A model generated the notes under the pieces. That model searched no databases and was not told the DNA's origin. It was given only the letters and a program-made list of their open reading frames with translations. 64,000 bases of DNA from JALYLC01 sp963743275 (GTDB lineage Bacteria > Actinomycetota > Thermoleophilia > Gaiellales > JALYLC01), in the NCBI GenBank assembly GCA_963743275.1, contig CAVUPB010000005.1:124001-188000 (forward strand). The letters are read 5' to 3'. The translations under genes were made by a program, and so were the position numbers. This document shows positions 55,402 through 64,000 of the stretch, piece after piece; within the stretch, counting starts at the first letter, position 1; each line of letters begins with the position of its first letter.

Positions 55402-56526
55402 CTACACCGGCGCGCCGTCCACGATCTCCGAGAGCGGGATGTACGGATGCCCGAGGTCGCGCGCGACGGGCTCGTAGGTGACCTTGCCCGCCATCACGTT
55501 GACGCCGCGGGCGAGCGCGCGGTCGCTCCGCACCGCGTCGTCGAAGCCGCGCCCGGCGATCGCCTCGACGTACGGCAGCGTCGCGTTCGTGAGCGCGCGC
55601 GTCGACGTCATCGGCACCGCCCCGGGCATGTTCGCGACGCAGTAGTGGACGATGCCGTCGACCTCGTAGGTCGGCTCCGAGTGGGTCGTCGGGCGCGAGG
55701 TCTCGAAGCAGCCGCCCTGGTCGATGGCGACGTCGACGAGCACCGAGCCCGGCTTCATGAGGCCGAGCATCTCGCGCGTCACGAGCTTCGGCGCGCGCGC
55801 GCCGTGCACCAGCACCGCGCCGATCACGAGGTCGGCCTCGCTGATCGCCTCCTCGACCTGGAGCGTGTTCGACATCGCCACGGTCGCGCGGCCGTCGAGC
55901 ATCGGGTCGAGCTCGCGCATGCGGTCGATCGAGCGGTCGAGCACCCACACGTTGGCCTGCATGCCGACGGCGATGAGGGCGGCGTTGTAGCCGACGATGC
56001 CGCCGCCCAGCACGGCGACCTTGCCGGGCGGCACGCCGGCGACGCCGCCGAGCAGCACGCCGCGGCCGCCGTGCGCCTTCTCGAGCGCGTGCGCGCCCAT
56101 CTGCGGCGCGAGCCGGCCGGCGACCTCGCTCATCGGCGCGAGCAGCGGCAGCCGGTGGTCGTCGGTCTCGACCGTCTCGTAGGCCACGCAGGTCGCGCCC
56201 GAGTCGATCAGCGCCTGCGTCAACTCGGGGGCGGGCGCCAGGTGGAGGTAGGTGAAGAGCACGAGGCCCGGCCGCAGGCGCGGATACTCGGCGGCCAGCG
56301 GCTCCTTGACCTTGAGCAGCAGCTCGCTGCGGGCCCAGACGTCGTCGACGCCCGCGAGCGCGGCGCCCGCTGAGACGTACGCGTCGTCCGGGAAGCCGGA
56401 GCCCTCGCCGGCGCCCGCCTCCACGACGACGTCATGGCCCCGCGCCACCAGCTCGCGCGCGCCGGCCGGGGTCAGCGCGATGCGCGCTTCCTGAGGCTTG
56501 ATCTCCTTGACGACGCCGATCTTCAC
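55402..56526 (-). CDS. ald: alanine dehydrogenase
   Basis: A 374-residue enzyme starting at GTG 56526 with the conserved MKIGVVKEIKPQEARIALTP. The substrate residues Arg15 and Lys75 region (LLKVKEP), His96 in TYLHLAP, and the NAD-binding GGGIVGYNAALIAVGM are all visible, plus NMPGAVPMTSTRALTNATLP near the C-terminus. It interconverts alanine and pyruvate with NAD. Divergent from a GNAT gene. Confidence 0.95.
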   Translation of the reverse strand: MKIGVVKEIKPQEARIALTPAGARELVARGHDVVVEAGAGEGSGFPDDAYVSAGAALAGVDDVWARSELLLKVKEPLAAEYPRLRPGLVLFTYLHLAPAPELTQALIDSGATCVAYETVETDDHRLPLLAPMSEVAGRLAPQMGAHALEKAHGGRGVLLGGVAGVPPGKVAVLGGGIVGYNAALIAVGMQANVWVLDRSIDRMRELDPMLDGRATVAMSNTLQVEEAISEADLVIGAVLVHGARAPKLVTREMLGLMKPGSVLVDVAIDQGGCFETSRPTTHSEPTYEVDGIVHYCVANMPGAVPMTSTRALTNATLPYVEAIAGRGFDDAVRSDRALARGVNVMAGKVTYEPVARDLGHPYIPLSEIVDGAPV

Positions 56527-56651
56527 GCATACCCCCGGTCGGTCGATATCCGGGCGCCAGTGTAGTGCCGCCGTGCGACGCGGGAGAAGTGCCTTCGGCG
56601 AACGCCGGCGGCGACGACGCGGGTGGCGCGCGGTGCGGCAGAATCCGGCGC

Positions 56652-57224
56652 ATGCTCGAGCGCGGCGTCCCCCTTCGCACCGGGCTCCCGCAAGCGGTCA
56701 CGCTCCGGCGGCTGACGTCGGCGGACGCGGCGGCGTTCGCGCGCCACGTGGCGCGCGACGCCGAACGGCTGCAGGAACACCTGCCCTGGCCGGCCGCGAC
56801 CGCGACCCCGGAGGGTGCCCGCGCATGGCTCGGGCCCTACGAGCGCCAGGAGGACGGCCGCGTCGTCGTCGCGGGCGCCTGGCACGGCGACGAGCTGCTC
56901 GGCGGGGCGTTGCTCTTCCAGCACGACGCCGAGGCGGCGACGGCCGCCATCGGCGTCTGGGTCGTGGCCGCAGGCGAGGGCTGCGGCCTGGCGTCGGCCG
57001 CATGCCGTGCGGTGCTCGCAGCCGCGCGCTCCCAACTCGGCATCGAGCGCGTCGAGTGGCGCTCGACGACCGTCAACGTGCGCTCCCGGCGGCTCGCCGA
57101 GCGCCTCGGCTTCCGCCACGAGGGCACGCTGCGCTCGAACTACGTGCTCGGCGCTGCCCGCTTCGACACCGACGTCCTCTCGCTCGTCGGCGGCGAGATC
57201 GACGAGGCGGCCGCGCGGGCCTAG
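56652..57224 (+). CDS. GNAT acetyltransferase, RimJ/RimL-like
   Basis: A 190-residue GNAT: VTLRRLTSADAAAFARHVARD at the start, WPAATATPEGARAWLG, IGVWVVAAGEGCGLASAACRAVL in place of the acetyl-CoA loop, and VNVRSRRLAERLGFRHEGTLRSNYVL, the signature of the RimJ/RimL protein N-terminal acetyltransferase group. The usual Q/RxxGxG/A loop reads EGCGLA. Substrate unknown. Its TAG shares CTAG with the convergent peptidase. Confidence 0.82.
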   Translation: MLERGVPLRTGLPQAVTLRRLTSADAAAFARHVARDAERLQEHLPWPAATATPEGARAWLGPYERQEDGRVVVAGAWHGDELLGGALLFQHDAEAATAAIGVWVVAAGEGCGLASAACRAVLAAARSQLGIERVEWRSTTVNVRSRRLAERLGFRHEGTLRSNYVLGAARFDTDVLSLVGGEIDEAAARA

Positions 57225-58353
57225 GGGCGCGTCGCGCGCGCCGCCTCGACGAGCGCGAGCGTGACACCGACCATGGCCTCGATGTCCGCCACGGCGATGT
57301 GCTCGTCGGGCGTGTGGATCAGGGCCATCCCGTTGCCGAGGTTCGCGCACGGGATGCCCCGCTCGTTGAAGAGGTGCGCGTCGGCGCCGCCGCCGGTGGC
57401 CAGCGGGCTCGGCTCGAAGCCGCAGGCCTCGAGCGCAGACCAGGCGATCTGCACGACGGGATCGGCACGCCGCAGCTTGTAGGCCCGGTACTCCTGCGTG
57501 GCGACGGTCTCGAGCTCGCACTCGGCCGCGTTGGCCGCGTGCGCGAGCGCGTCGAGCATGATCTGGCTCTCCTTGAGCGCGCGCTCGTGGTCGCGCGAGC
57601 GCACCTCGAGGCGGACGTCGCAGCGGTCGGCCACGATGTTGCGGGCGACGCCGCCGGAGATCGTCCCGACGTTCGCGGTCGTCTCGTCGTCGAGGCGGCC
57701 GAAGCGCATCTCGGCGAGCGCGTGCGCGGCCGCGGCGATGGCGTTGCGCCCGTCCTGCGGGGCGATGCCCGCGTGCGCGGAGCGCCCGAGGAACGTCGCG
57801 TCGATCGAGTACTGCGAGGGGCACTGCGTGACGATGCCGCCGATCGGCGCGGCATGATCGTAGACGTAGCCGACGCGTGCCGCGAACTGCGAGCAGTCGA
57901 GCGCCTTGACGCCGTGCAGCCCCGTCTCCTCCTGCACGCTCAGCACCAGCTCGATGCCCGCGTGCGGGCGTCCCTCGGCGAGGATCCGGCGCAGCCCCTC
58001 GAGCATCGAGGCGACGGCCGCCTTGTTGTCGCCGCCGAGGATCGTGTTCTGCCGGTTGCGGACGACGCCGTCGCTGACGACGGGCTCGATCGGCGCGGTC
58101 GGCTCGACCGTGTCGACGTGCGCGCACAGCAGGATCGGCGTGCCGGTCTCGCCCGCCGTGGCCGGGATACGGCAGATGACGTTGCCGGCCTCGTCGCCGG
58201 GCCGCGGCGGCGCGTCCTCCTGCGGGTCGAGCCCGAGATCGCGCAGGCGCGCGATGCAGACGTCGGTGACCGCGCGCTCGCGCCGCGAAGGGCTCGCGAT
58301 CGCCGCCAGCTCGAGGAACAGGCCGAGGGCGCCGTCAGCCTCGACCGCCGCGG

Positions 58354-58357
<4 letters not shown>
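57221..58357 (-). CDS. metallopeptidase, M20/M42 family (tripeptidase-T-like)
   Basis: A 378-residue dizinc enzyme: ILLCAHVDTVEPTAPIEP (first His/Asp), LGGDNKAAVASML (bridging Asp), VLSVQEETGLHGVKAL (catalytic Glu and ligand Glu), VYDHAAPIGG, dimerisation lid with SAHAGIAPQDGRNAI, and TGGGADAHLFNERGIPCANLGNG for the last ligand. Closest in layout to PepT/PepV-like aminopeptidases. Overlaps pyrG (ATGA), an odd functional pairing but one that points to co-expression. Confidence 0.85.
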
Positions 58358-59985
<1,628 letters not shown>

Positions 59986-60080
59986 GCTCTTCCTCCCCGA
60001 CGACCCAACGACCTGTCCCTGCGAGCATCCTAGATGGTCGGTCGGCAGGGGACCGGATCGCGCTCCGTAGGCTTGGCGAG

Positions 60081-60932
60081 GTGACGCCGCTCGCCCTCCT
60101 GCTCGTCCTCGTCGCCGCCTTCGCGCACGCCGGCTGGAACGCCCTCTCCAAGCGCGCGCCGGGCGGCGCCGCGTTCGTGTGGTCGCAGGAGCTGGTCAGC
60201 AGCGTCGCGATGGTGCCCGTCGCGGCGGCCGGGATCTGGCTCGACGACGGCGCGCACGTCTCGCTCGCGATCGTCGCCATGGGGATCGCGAGCGGCCTGC
60301 TGCACGGCACCTACTTCGTGCTCCTCCAGCGCGGCTACGCCACCGGCGACCTCTCGCTCGTCTATCCGCTCGCGCGCGGCACCGGGCCGGTCTTCGCCAC
60401 GGCCGGGGCGATCGCGATCCTCGGCGAGCGCCCGGGCCCGATCGCCGTCGCCGGCACGGCGGCGATCGCCGCGGGCGTCGTGCTGCTGCTCGCGACCCGC
60501 GGGCTCAGCCGCGGGGCCGCGCTCGTCTACGCCGTCATGACCGGACTCCTGATCGGCGTCTACACGATCTGGGACGGCCACGCCGTGCGCGCCTCGCACG
60601 CCGAGCCGCTCTTCTACCTGCTGATCACGAACCTCACGGTGCTCATCGCACTGCTGCCGTTCGTCGCCCGCGAGCGCGACCGGGTGCGCCTCCTCGCGCG
60701 CCACCACCGCGGCGTCGTCGTCGCGGTCGGCCTGCTCTCGCCGCTCGCCTACGCGCTGGTGCTGTTCGCGACGCGCCTCGCCGGCGTCGCCTACGTCGCG
60801 CCGGCGCGCGAGGTCTCCATCCTGATCGGCGCCGCGATCGGCGCGCGCTACTACGCCGAGCGGGGCGGCTGGCAGCGCATCGCGGGAGCCGCGGCGATCG
60901 TCGCCGGCGTCATCGCGCTCGCGGTCGGCTGA
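60081..60932 (+). CDS. EamA/DMT-superfamily transporter
   Basis: A 283-residue polytopic protein with about ten helices in two homologous five-helix halves (EamA repeats). The first half has FAHAGWNALSKRA and LLQRGYATGDLSLVYPLARGTGPVFA, the second GLLIGVYTIWDGHAVR and FATRLAGVAYVAPAREVSILIGA. DMT transporters carry metabolites or drugs; the cargo cannot be named. GTG 60081 start with weak ribosome-binding site. A palindrome A repeat follows right at the stop codon. Confidence 0.85.
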   Translation: MTPLALLLVLVAAFAHAGWNALSKRAPGGAAFVWSQELVSSVAMVPVAAAGIWLDDGAHVSLAIVAMGIASGLLHGTYFVLLQRGYATGDLSLVYPLARGTGPVFATAGAIAILGERPGPIAVAGTAAIAAGVVLLLATRGLSRGAALVYAVMTGLLIGVYTIWDGHAVRASHAEPLFYLLITNLTVLIALLPFVARERDRVRLLARHHRGVVVAVGLLSPLAYALVLFATRLAGVAYVAPAREVSILIGAAIGARYYAERGGWQRIAGAAAIVAGVIALAVG

Positions 60933-60970
60933 GCGCCAAGTGGCACACGCGGCGGGTGCCACTTGGCCGC
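60932..60970. repeat. palindrome A, copy 3
   Basis: GCCAAGTGGCAC and GTGCCACTTGGC flank a 9-nt loop with ACGCGGCGG, the same palindrome as at 4687-4725 with only a change at the stem base and one loop base. It overlaps the last base of the EamA stop codon and so forms the gene's 3' end. The rest of the gap to 61178 shows nothing else. Confidence 0.8.
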
Positions 60971-61178
60971 ACGAACGTGCCCACGTCCCCCGGACGAGGG
61001 ATGGCAGGCGGGCCGGGTTCGCGTGAGGGTGGTGCCGGGCGCTTCCCCAGCAGCGCTGCCCGAGCCGGGCGGCGCCAGCGTCCCGTCGCACTCGGTTGAG
61101 GGCCCGACCGCGGCGCGGGCAGTCTTCAACCCACCGAGAGGCATCGATGCGCGCTCGTCCGCATGTCACGGCCCCGTC

Positions 61179-61376
61179 GTGAGCGATCAGCTCGCTCACC
61201 GCATCACGCTGCTCGAATTTCCGCCGCAGGACGGCAAGAGCATGTACGCGACGCAGTGCTCGTGCGGCTGGGAGTCGCGCCGTCACGACAACTCGGCCGG
61301 CGCCGACCACGAGGCGGCCCGCCACCTGACCGCGACGCGGTCGGATCCGTTCCCGGGCCCCCGCTCGGGCGGCTAG
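61179..61376 (+). CDS. small Cys-containing protein, function unknown
   Basis: A 65-residue protein from GTG 61179: SDQLAHRITLLEFPPQDGKSMYATQCSCGWESRR...ADHEAARHL. The CSCGW motif plus two His (HDNSAGADHEAARHL) could bind a metal, and small proteins with CSCGW are frequent in actinobacteria. No ribosome-binding site is seen, so start is uncertain. Ends TAG in the CTAG shared with the convergent gene. Confidence 0.55.
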   Translation: MSDQLAHRITLLEFPPQDGKSMYATQCSCGWESRRHDNSAGADHEAARHLTATRSDPFPGPRSGG

Positions 61377-61840
61377 CGGACGCGGACGTCGAAGCCCGAG
61401 GCGCCTTCGCAGGCCTCGCGGGCAGCGTCGCTGCGGGCGTGCACGCTGACGTGGCCGACACCCCCGTGAAGCTGCAGCGAGAGGTAGATCTCGGGCCGGC
61501 GGGCGTTGTCGTCCACGACGAATGACACGTTCGTCGAGCCGTTCGCGGGAAGGTAGATGCGCGAGTACGTGTTCGCGCGCGGCCCCGCGCCGGAGGACGA
61601 GAAGGCGAGCGTCGGGAGGCTGAGCGCGTGCGTGCGCTTGTTCTGGCAGGCCAGCGGCATGCGCACCTGGAGACGCGTGATCTGCGAACGCTGCACGACG
61701 AAGCTGAGGGAGCCGGCGGAGTCGGCCGCGGCGTAGCGACCGCTCGGGAAGAGCGGTGGGCGCGGGGCCGCCGTCGCCGTCGTGACGCAGGCGGCGGCAA
61801 GCAGGAGGGCGGCGAAGGCGACGCGGCGGAGGCTGCGCAT
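61373..61840 (-). CDS. small exported protein, function unknown
   Basis: A 155-residue protein with an N-terminal signal peptide (VAFAALLLAAACVTTATA) and a beta-rich domain: LSFVVQRSQITRLQVRMPLACQNKRTH, STNVSFVVDDNARRPEIYLSLQL, and a Cys pair (LACQ, AREACEG) that may form a disulfide. No family recognised. It is convergent with the small protein gene, sharing its stop region, and 98 bp downstream of recN, probably with its own promoter. Confidence 0.6.
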   Translation of the reverse strand: MRSLRRVAFAALLLAAACVTTATAAPRPPLFPSGRYAAADSAGSLSFVVQRSQITRLQVRMPLACQNKRTHALSLPTLAFSSSGAGPRANTYSRIYLPANGSTNVSFVVDDNARRPEIYLSLQLHGGVGHVSVHARSDAAREACEGASGFDVRVR

Positions 61841-61938
61841 GCAGTCGCCATCGGTGCGCCCGCGCGCGCGGGCATCCCCCGTCCGGGGGAGGGCCCCGCG
61901 CGCGCACACCCCGAACGGCGACAGGCTCGGGTGGTGGC

Positions 61939-63603
61939 TCAGGCGGTCGCGGCGCCGCGCAGGCTGACCGCGAGCGCACGCGCATCCGTGTCGCCCGCGT
62001 CCGCCCCGAGCATGCGCACGAGCTCCTCGAGCGCGTCGTCGGAGGAGAGCTCGGCGACGCGCGCCTCGCTCGTCGCGCCCTGCGTCTTCTCGACCAGGAA
62101 GTGGCGGTCGGCGGCGGCCGCGATCTGCGGCAGGTGCGTGATGCACAGCACCTGCGCCGTCGCGGCGAGCTCGCGCAACTTGTCGGTCAGCACGCGCGCC
62201 GTGCGGCCGCCGATGCCCGCATCCACCTCGTCGAAGACGAGCATCTCGGTCGCGCCGCCGTCGCGCGCGGCGAGGCGCACCGCGAGCGCGATGCGCGAGA
62301 GCTCGCCGCCCGAGGCCACGCTGCCGAGCGGGCCGGCGGGCAGGCCGGGGTTCGCCGCCAGGCGCAACTCGACAACGTCGCGCCCACGGGGACCGAGCGG
62401 CGCGTCGGCGATCGCGACCTCGAGGCGGGCGCCGTCCATGCCCATGTCGGCGAGGTGGTGCTCGACGCTGCCCGCGAACGGCTTGGCCGCCTTGTGGCGC
62501 GCCTTGTGGAGGGCCGAGGCGAGGCGATCGGCCGTCTTCTCGGCCGCCGCGGCCGCGGCCGCGGCGCGTGCGATGCGCTCGTCGGCGCGCTCGCCCTCGG
62601 CGAGCTCGGCCGCCGCCGCGTCCGCGCGCGGGCGCAGCTCGGCGGCCTCGTCGACCCCGCCGAAGCGCCTGCGCAGGTCGGCGAGCTGCTCGAGCCGCTC
62701 CTCGATGCCATCGAGGACCGACGGATCGGCATCGAGTCCGGTGAGGTACGAGCGCAGCTCGACCGATGCTTCGCGGAGCTCCTCGGCGATGCGGGTCAGC
62801 TCGTCGCCGGGGCCCGCGAGCGCCGGGTCGTGCTCGCGCACGCGGCCCAGGGCGCGCGCGGCCTCGCCGGCCAGCGCGACGGCGCCCGAGCCCTCCTCCG
62901 GGTTGAGCAGCTCGGCTGCCTCCTGGGCCGCTTCGCGCAGCACGTCGAGGTGGCGCAGACGGCTGCGCTCGCGCCCGAGCGCGTCCTCCTCCCCGGCCTG
63001 CGGATCGACCTCGGCCACGGCGTCGGCGAGCGCACGCAGCTCGTTGAGCCGGCCCTGCTCGTCGGCCGCGCCGGCCTCTGCCTCGGCGAGCGCCCGGCGC
63101 GCGGCGACGAGCGCCCGCCAGGCCCCTGCCATCTCGCCGCGCAGCCGCGCGAGGTCGTCGCCGCCCGAGGCGTCCAGCAGGTCGAGCTGCACCGCAGGGC
63201 GCACGAGCCGCCGCGCCTCGTGCTGCGAGACCATCTCGATCAGCGACTGGCCGATGCGCTCGAGGTCGTCGCGCGTGCAGCTGCGGCCGTAGAGCAGCGC
63301 GCGCGAGCGCCCTTCGCGTCCCACCCGGCGCGCCACCGTGACGCCCTCGGCGCCCTCCGGCGCCAGCTCGCTCAGCTCCTCGGGGAGCTCGGCGTCCGAG
63401 AACGTCGCCTCGACGTAGGCCTCGCTGGCCGCCGGGCCGACGAGCGAGGCGTCGGCGCGCCCGCCCAGCAGGAGGCCGACGGCCTCGGCGAGGATCGTCT
63501 TGCCGGCGCCCGTCTCGCCCGTCAGCACGTTCAGGCCAGGATGCAGCGACAGCCGCGCCGAGCGCACGAGCACGAGGTTCTCGACGACGAGCTCCTCGAG
63601 CAT
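61939..63603 (-). CDS. recN: DNA repair protein RecN
   Basis: A 554-residue SMC-like ATPase: Walker A LTGETGAGKTILAEAVGLLLGG (29-36), coiled-coil arms from about 150 to 350 (rich in ARRALAEAEAGAADEQGRLNELRALADA-type heptads), and the ABC signature SVASGGELSRIALAVRLA with Walker B MLVFDEVDAGIGG. RecN works in double-strand-break repair. ATG 63603 shares a base with the nadK stop (TGATG), the common recN-nadK gene pair. Confidence 0.94.
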   Translation of the reverse strand: MLEELVVENLVLVRSARLSLHPGLNVLTGETGAGKTILAEAVGLLLGGRADASLVGPAASEAYVEATFSDAELPEELSELAPEGAEGVTVARRVGREGRSRALLYGRSCTRDDLERIGQSLIEMVSQHEARRLVRPAVQLDLLDASGGDDLARLRGEMAGAWRALVAARRALAEAEAGAADEQGRLNELRALADAVAEVDPQAGEEDALGRERSRLRHLDVLREAAQEAAELLNPEEGSGAVALAGEAARALGRVREHDPALAGPGDELTRIAEELREASVELRSYLTGLDADPSVLDGIEERLEQLADLRRRFGGVDEAAELRPRADAAAAELAEGERADERIARAAAAAAAAEKTADRLASALHKARHKAAKPFAGSVEHHLADMGMDGARLEVAIADAPLGPRGRDVVELRLAANPGLPAGPLGSVASGGELSRIALAVRLAARDGGATEMLVFDEVDAGIGGRTARVLTDKLRELAATAQVLCITHLPQIAAAADRHFLVEKTQGATSEARVAELSSDDALEELVRMLGADAGDTDARALAVSLRGAATA

Positions 63604-64000
63604 CAGCGCGTGAAGGCGTCGCGGTAGCGCTGCAGGAAGGCGACCTCGGGCAGCAGTCCGAGCGCCGTGCTCTCGGGCGCCAGCGAGATCGTCACGGATT
63701 CGCCCGGAGCGAGCTCGCGGTCGCTCTGCACGCCGTCCAAGATCAGGCGCACCGTGAGCTCGCGTGCGCGGTTGGCGACCTCGACGCGCGATCCGCGCGG
63801 CAAGACGAGCGGTCGCGCCGTGAGCGTGTGCGGGGCCACGAACGTGACGCCGAGCGCCTCCACGCCCCAGTCGAGCACCGGGCCGCCGGCCGAGAGCCCG
63901 TAGCCGGTCGAGCCCGCGGGCGTGCACACGATCACGGCGTCGCAGGCGAGCTCGCCGAGGTCGACGCCGTCGACGTTCCAGCCGAGCCGCGCGATGCGTC
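63603..64000 (-). CDS. nadK: NAD kinase (partial, 3' part)
   Basis: The last 132 residues or so of NAD(H) kinase: LGWNVDGVDLGELACDAVIVCTPAGSTGYGLSAGGPVLD (the diacylglycerol-kinase-like TPxGSTAY region), then VTFVAPHTLTARPLVL and SVTISLAPESTALGLLPE. The 5' part lies beyond the right edge. It phosphorylates NAD to NADP. Confidence 0.93.
   Translation of the reverse strand, partial: RIARLGWNVDGVDLGELACDAVIVCTPAGSTGYGLSAGGPVLDWGVEALGVTFVAPHTLTARPLVLPRGSRVEVANRARELTVRLILDGVQSDRELAPGESVTISLAPESTALGLLPEVAFLQRYRDAFTR

Overview
The window is about 64 kb of very GC-rich DNA with dense, overlapping genes. Gene content points to an actinobacterium, and as an inference to the Thermoleophilia/Solirubrobacterales: a secreted protein of the LPKNSVG...KQLK type, a GerMN/Gmad2 protein, a multi-GAF SpoIIE-type phosphatase, fused SecDF, a single-chain glycyl-tRNA synthetase, and PPDK with its DUF299 regulator. 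There is no rRNA operon, CRISPR array or prophage; one tRNA gene (Arg, CCG) is present.

Layout. 0-5 kb: CopC-CopD copper protein (frameshifted), subtilisin-like protease, secreted repeat protein, then a 480-bp gene-free stretch built from nested palindromes. 5-14 kb: a large phosphatase; a membrane-anchored GH18 chitinase-like protein coupled to a processive GT2 glycosyltransferase; a VOC protein and a metallophosphoesterase. 13.6-17.1 kb: an iron/redox group (ferritin-like protein, ferric-reductase-like flavoprotein, Dps). 17.1-19 kb: an intact-ended IS481-family element with a frameshifted transposase, inserted exactly at the stop codon of a frameshifted GerMN gene. 19.2-23.2 kb: tRNA-Arg, a secreted protein, HIT hydrolase, a MITE-like repeat, phosphomannomutase, thioesterase and a small GAF-like protein. 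23.2-33.1 kb (minus strand): a probable long transcription unit with a KdpD/KdpE-like two-component pair, a membrane protein, recJ, rel, a DrrA/DrrB-type ABC exporter and a PH-domain protein. 34.3-39.8 kb: aminotransferase-tgt-yajC-secDF. 40.5-48.5 kb: recO, a membrane glycosyltransferase, glyS, ppsR-ppdK-comB. 48.6-53.1 kb: glutaredoxin, then xerD-deoB-deoA-mutM. 53.1-64 kb: methyltransferase and acetyltransferases, ald, an M20/M42 peptidase with pyrG, an EamA transporter, small proteins, recN and the start of nadK.

Genes in the same strand are often joined by 1- or 4-nt start/stop overlaps (ATGA, GTGA, TGATG), which suggests translational coupling. Four tail-to-tail gene pairs even share the bases of their stop codons, three of them as CTAG. 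CTAG seems to be found mainly at gene ends here, which fits the NCTAGN target of the IS481 element.

Several genes carry single-base frame breaks: copCD near 1477, a small membrane protein near 16030, the transposase near 17929, the GerMN gene near 18935, recO in a six-C run at 47868-47873, and the AOC-barrel gene at 54.3-54.75 kb. Breaks in genes such as recO, whose frame is otherwise clean, could be assembly indels (for instance in a metagenome or long-read assembly) or real decay. The sequence alone cannot decide.

The features I rate most worth a second look are the GT2/GH18 polysaccharide unit, the set of palindromic or MITE-like repeats (4.7, 20.9, 40.5 and 60.9 kb), the CTAG/IS481 relationship, the PPDK-PPSR-ComB operon, and the general-stress-type promoter in front of dps.
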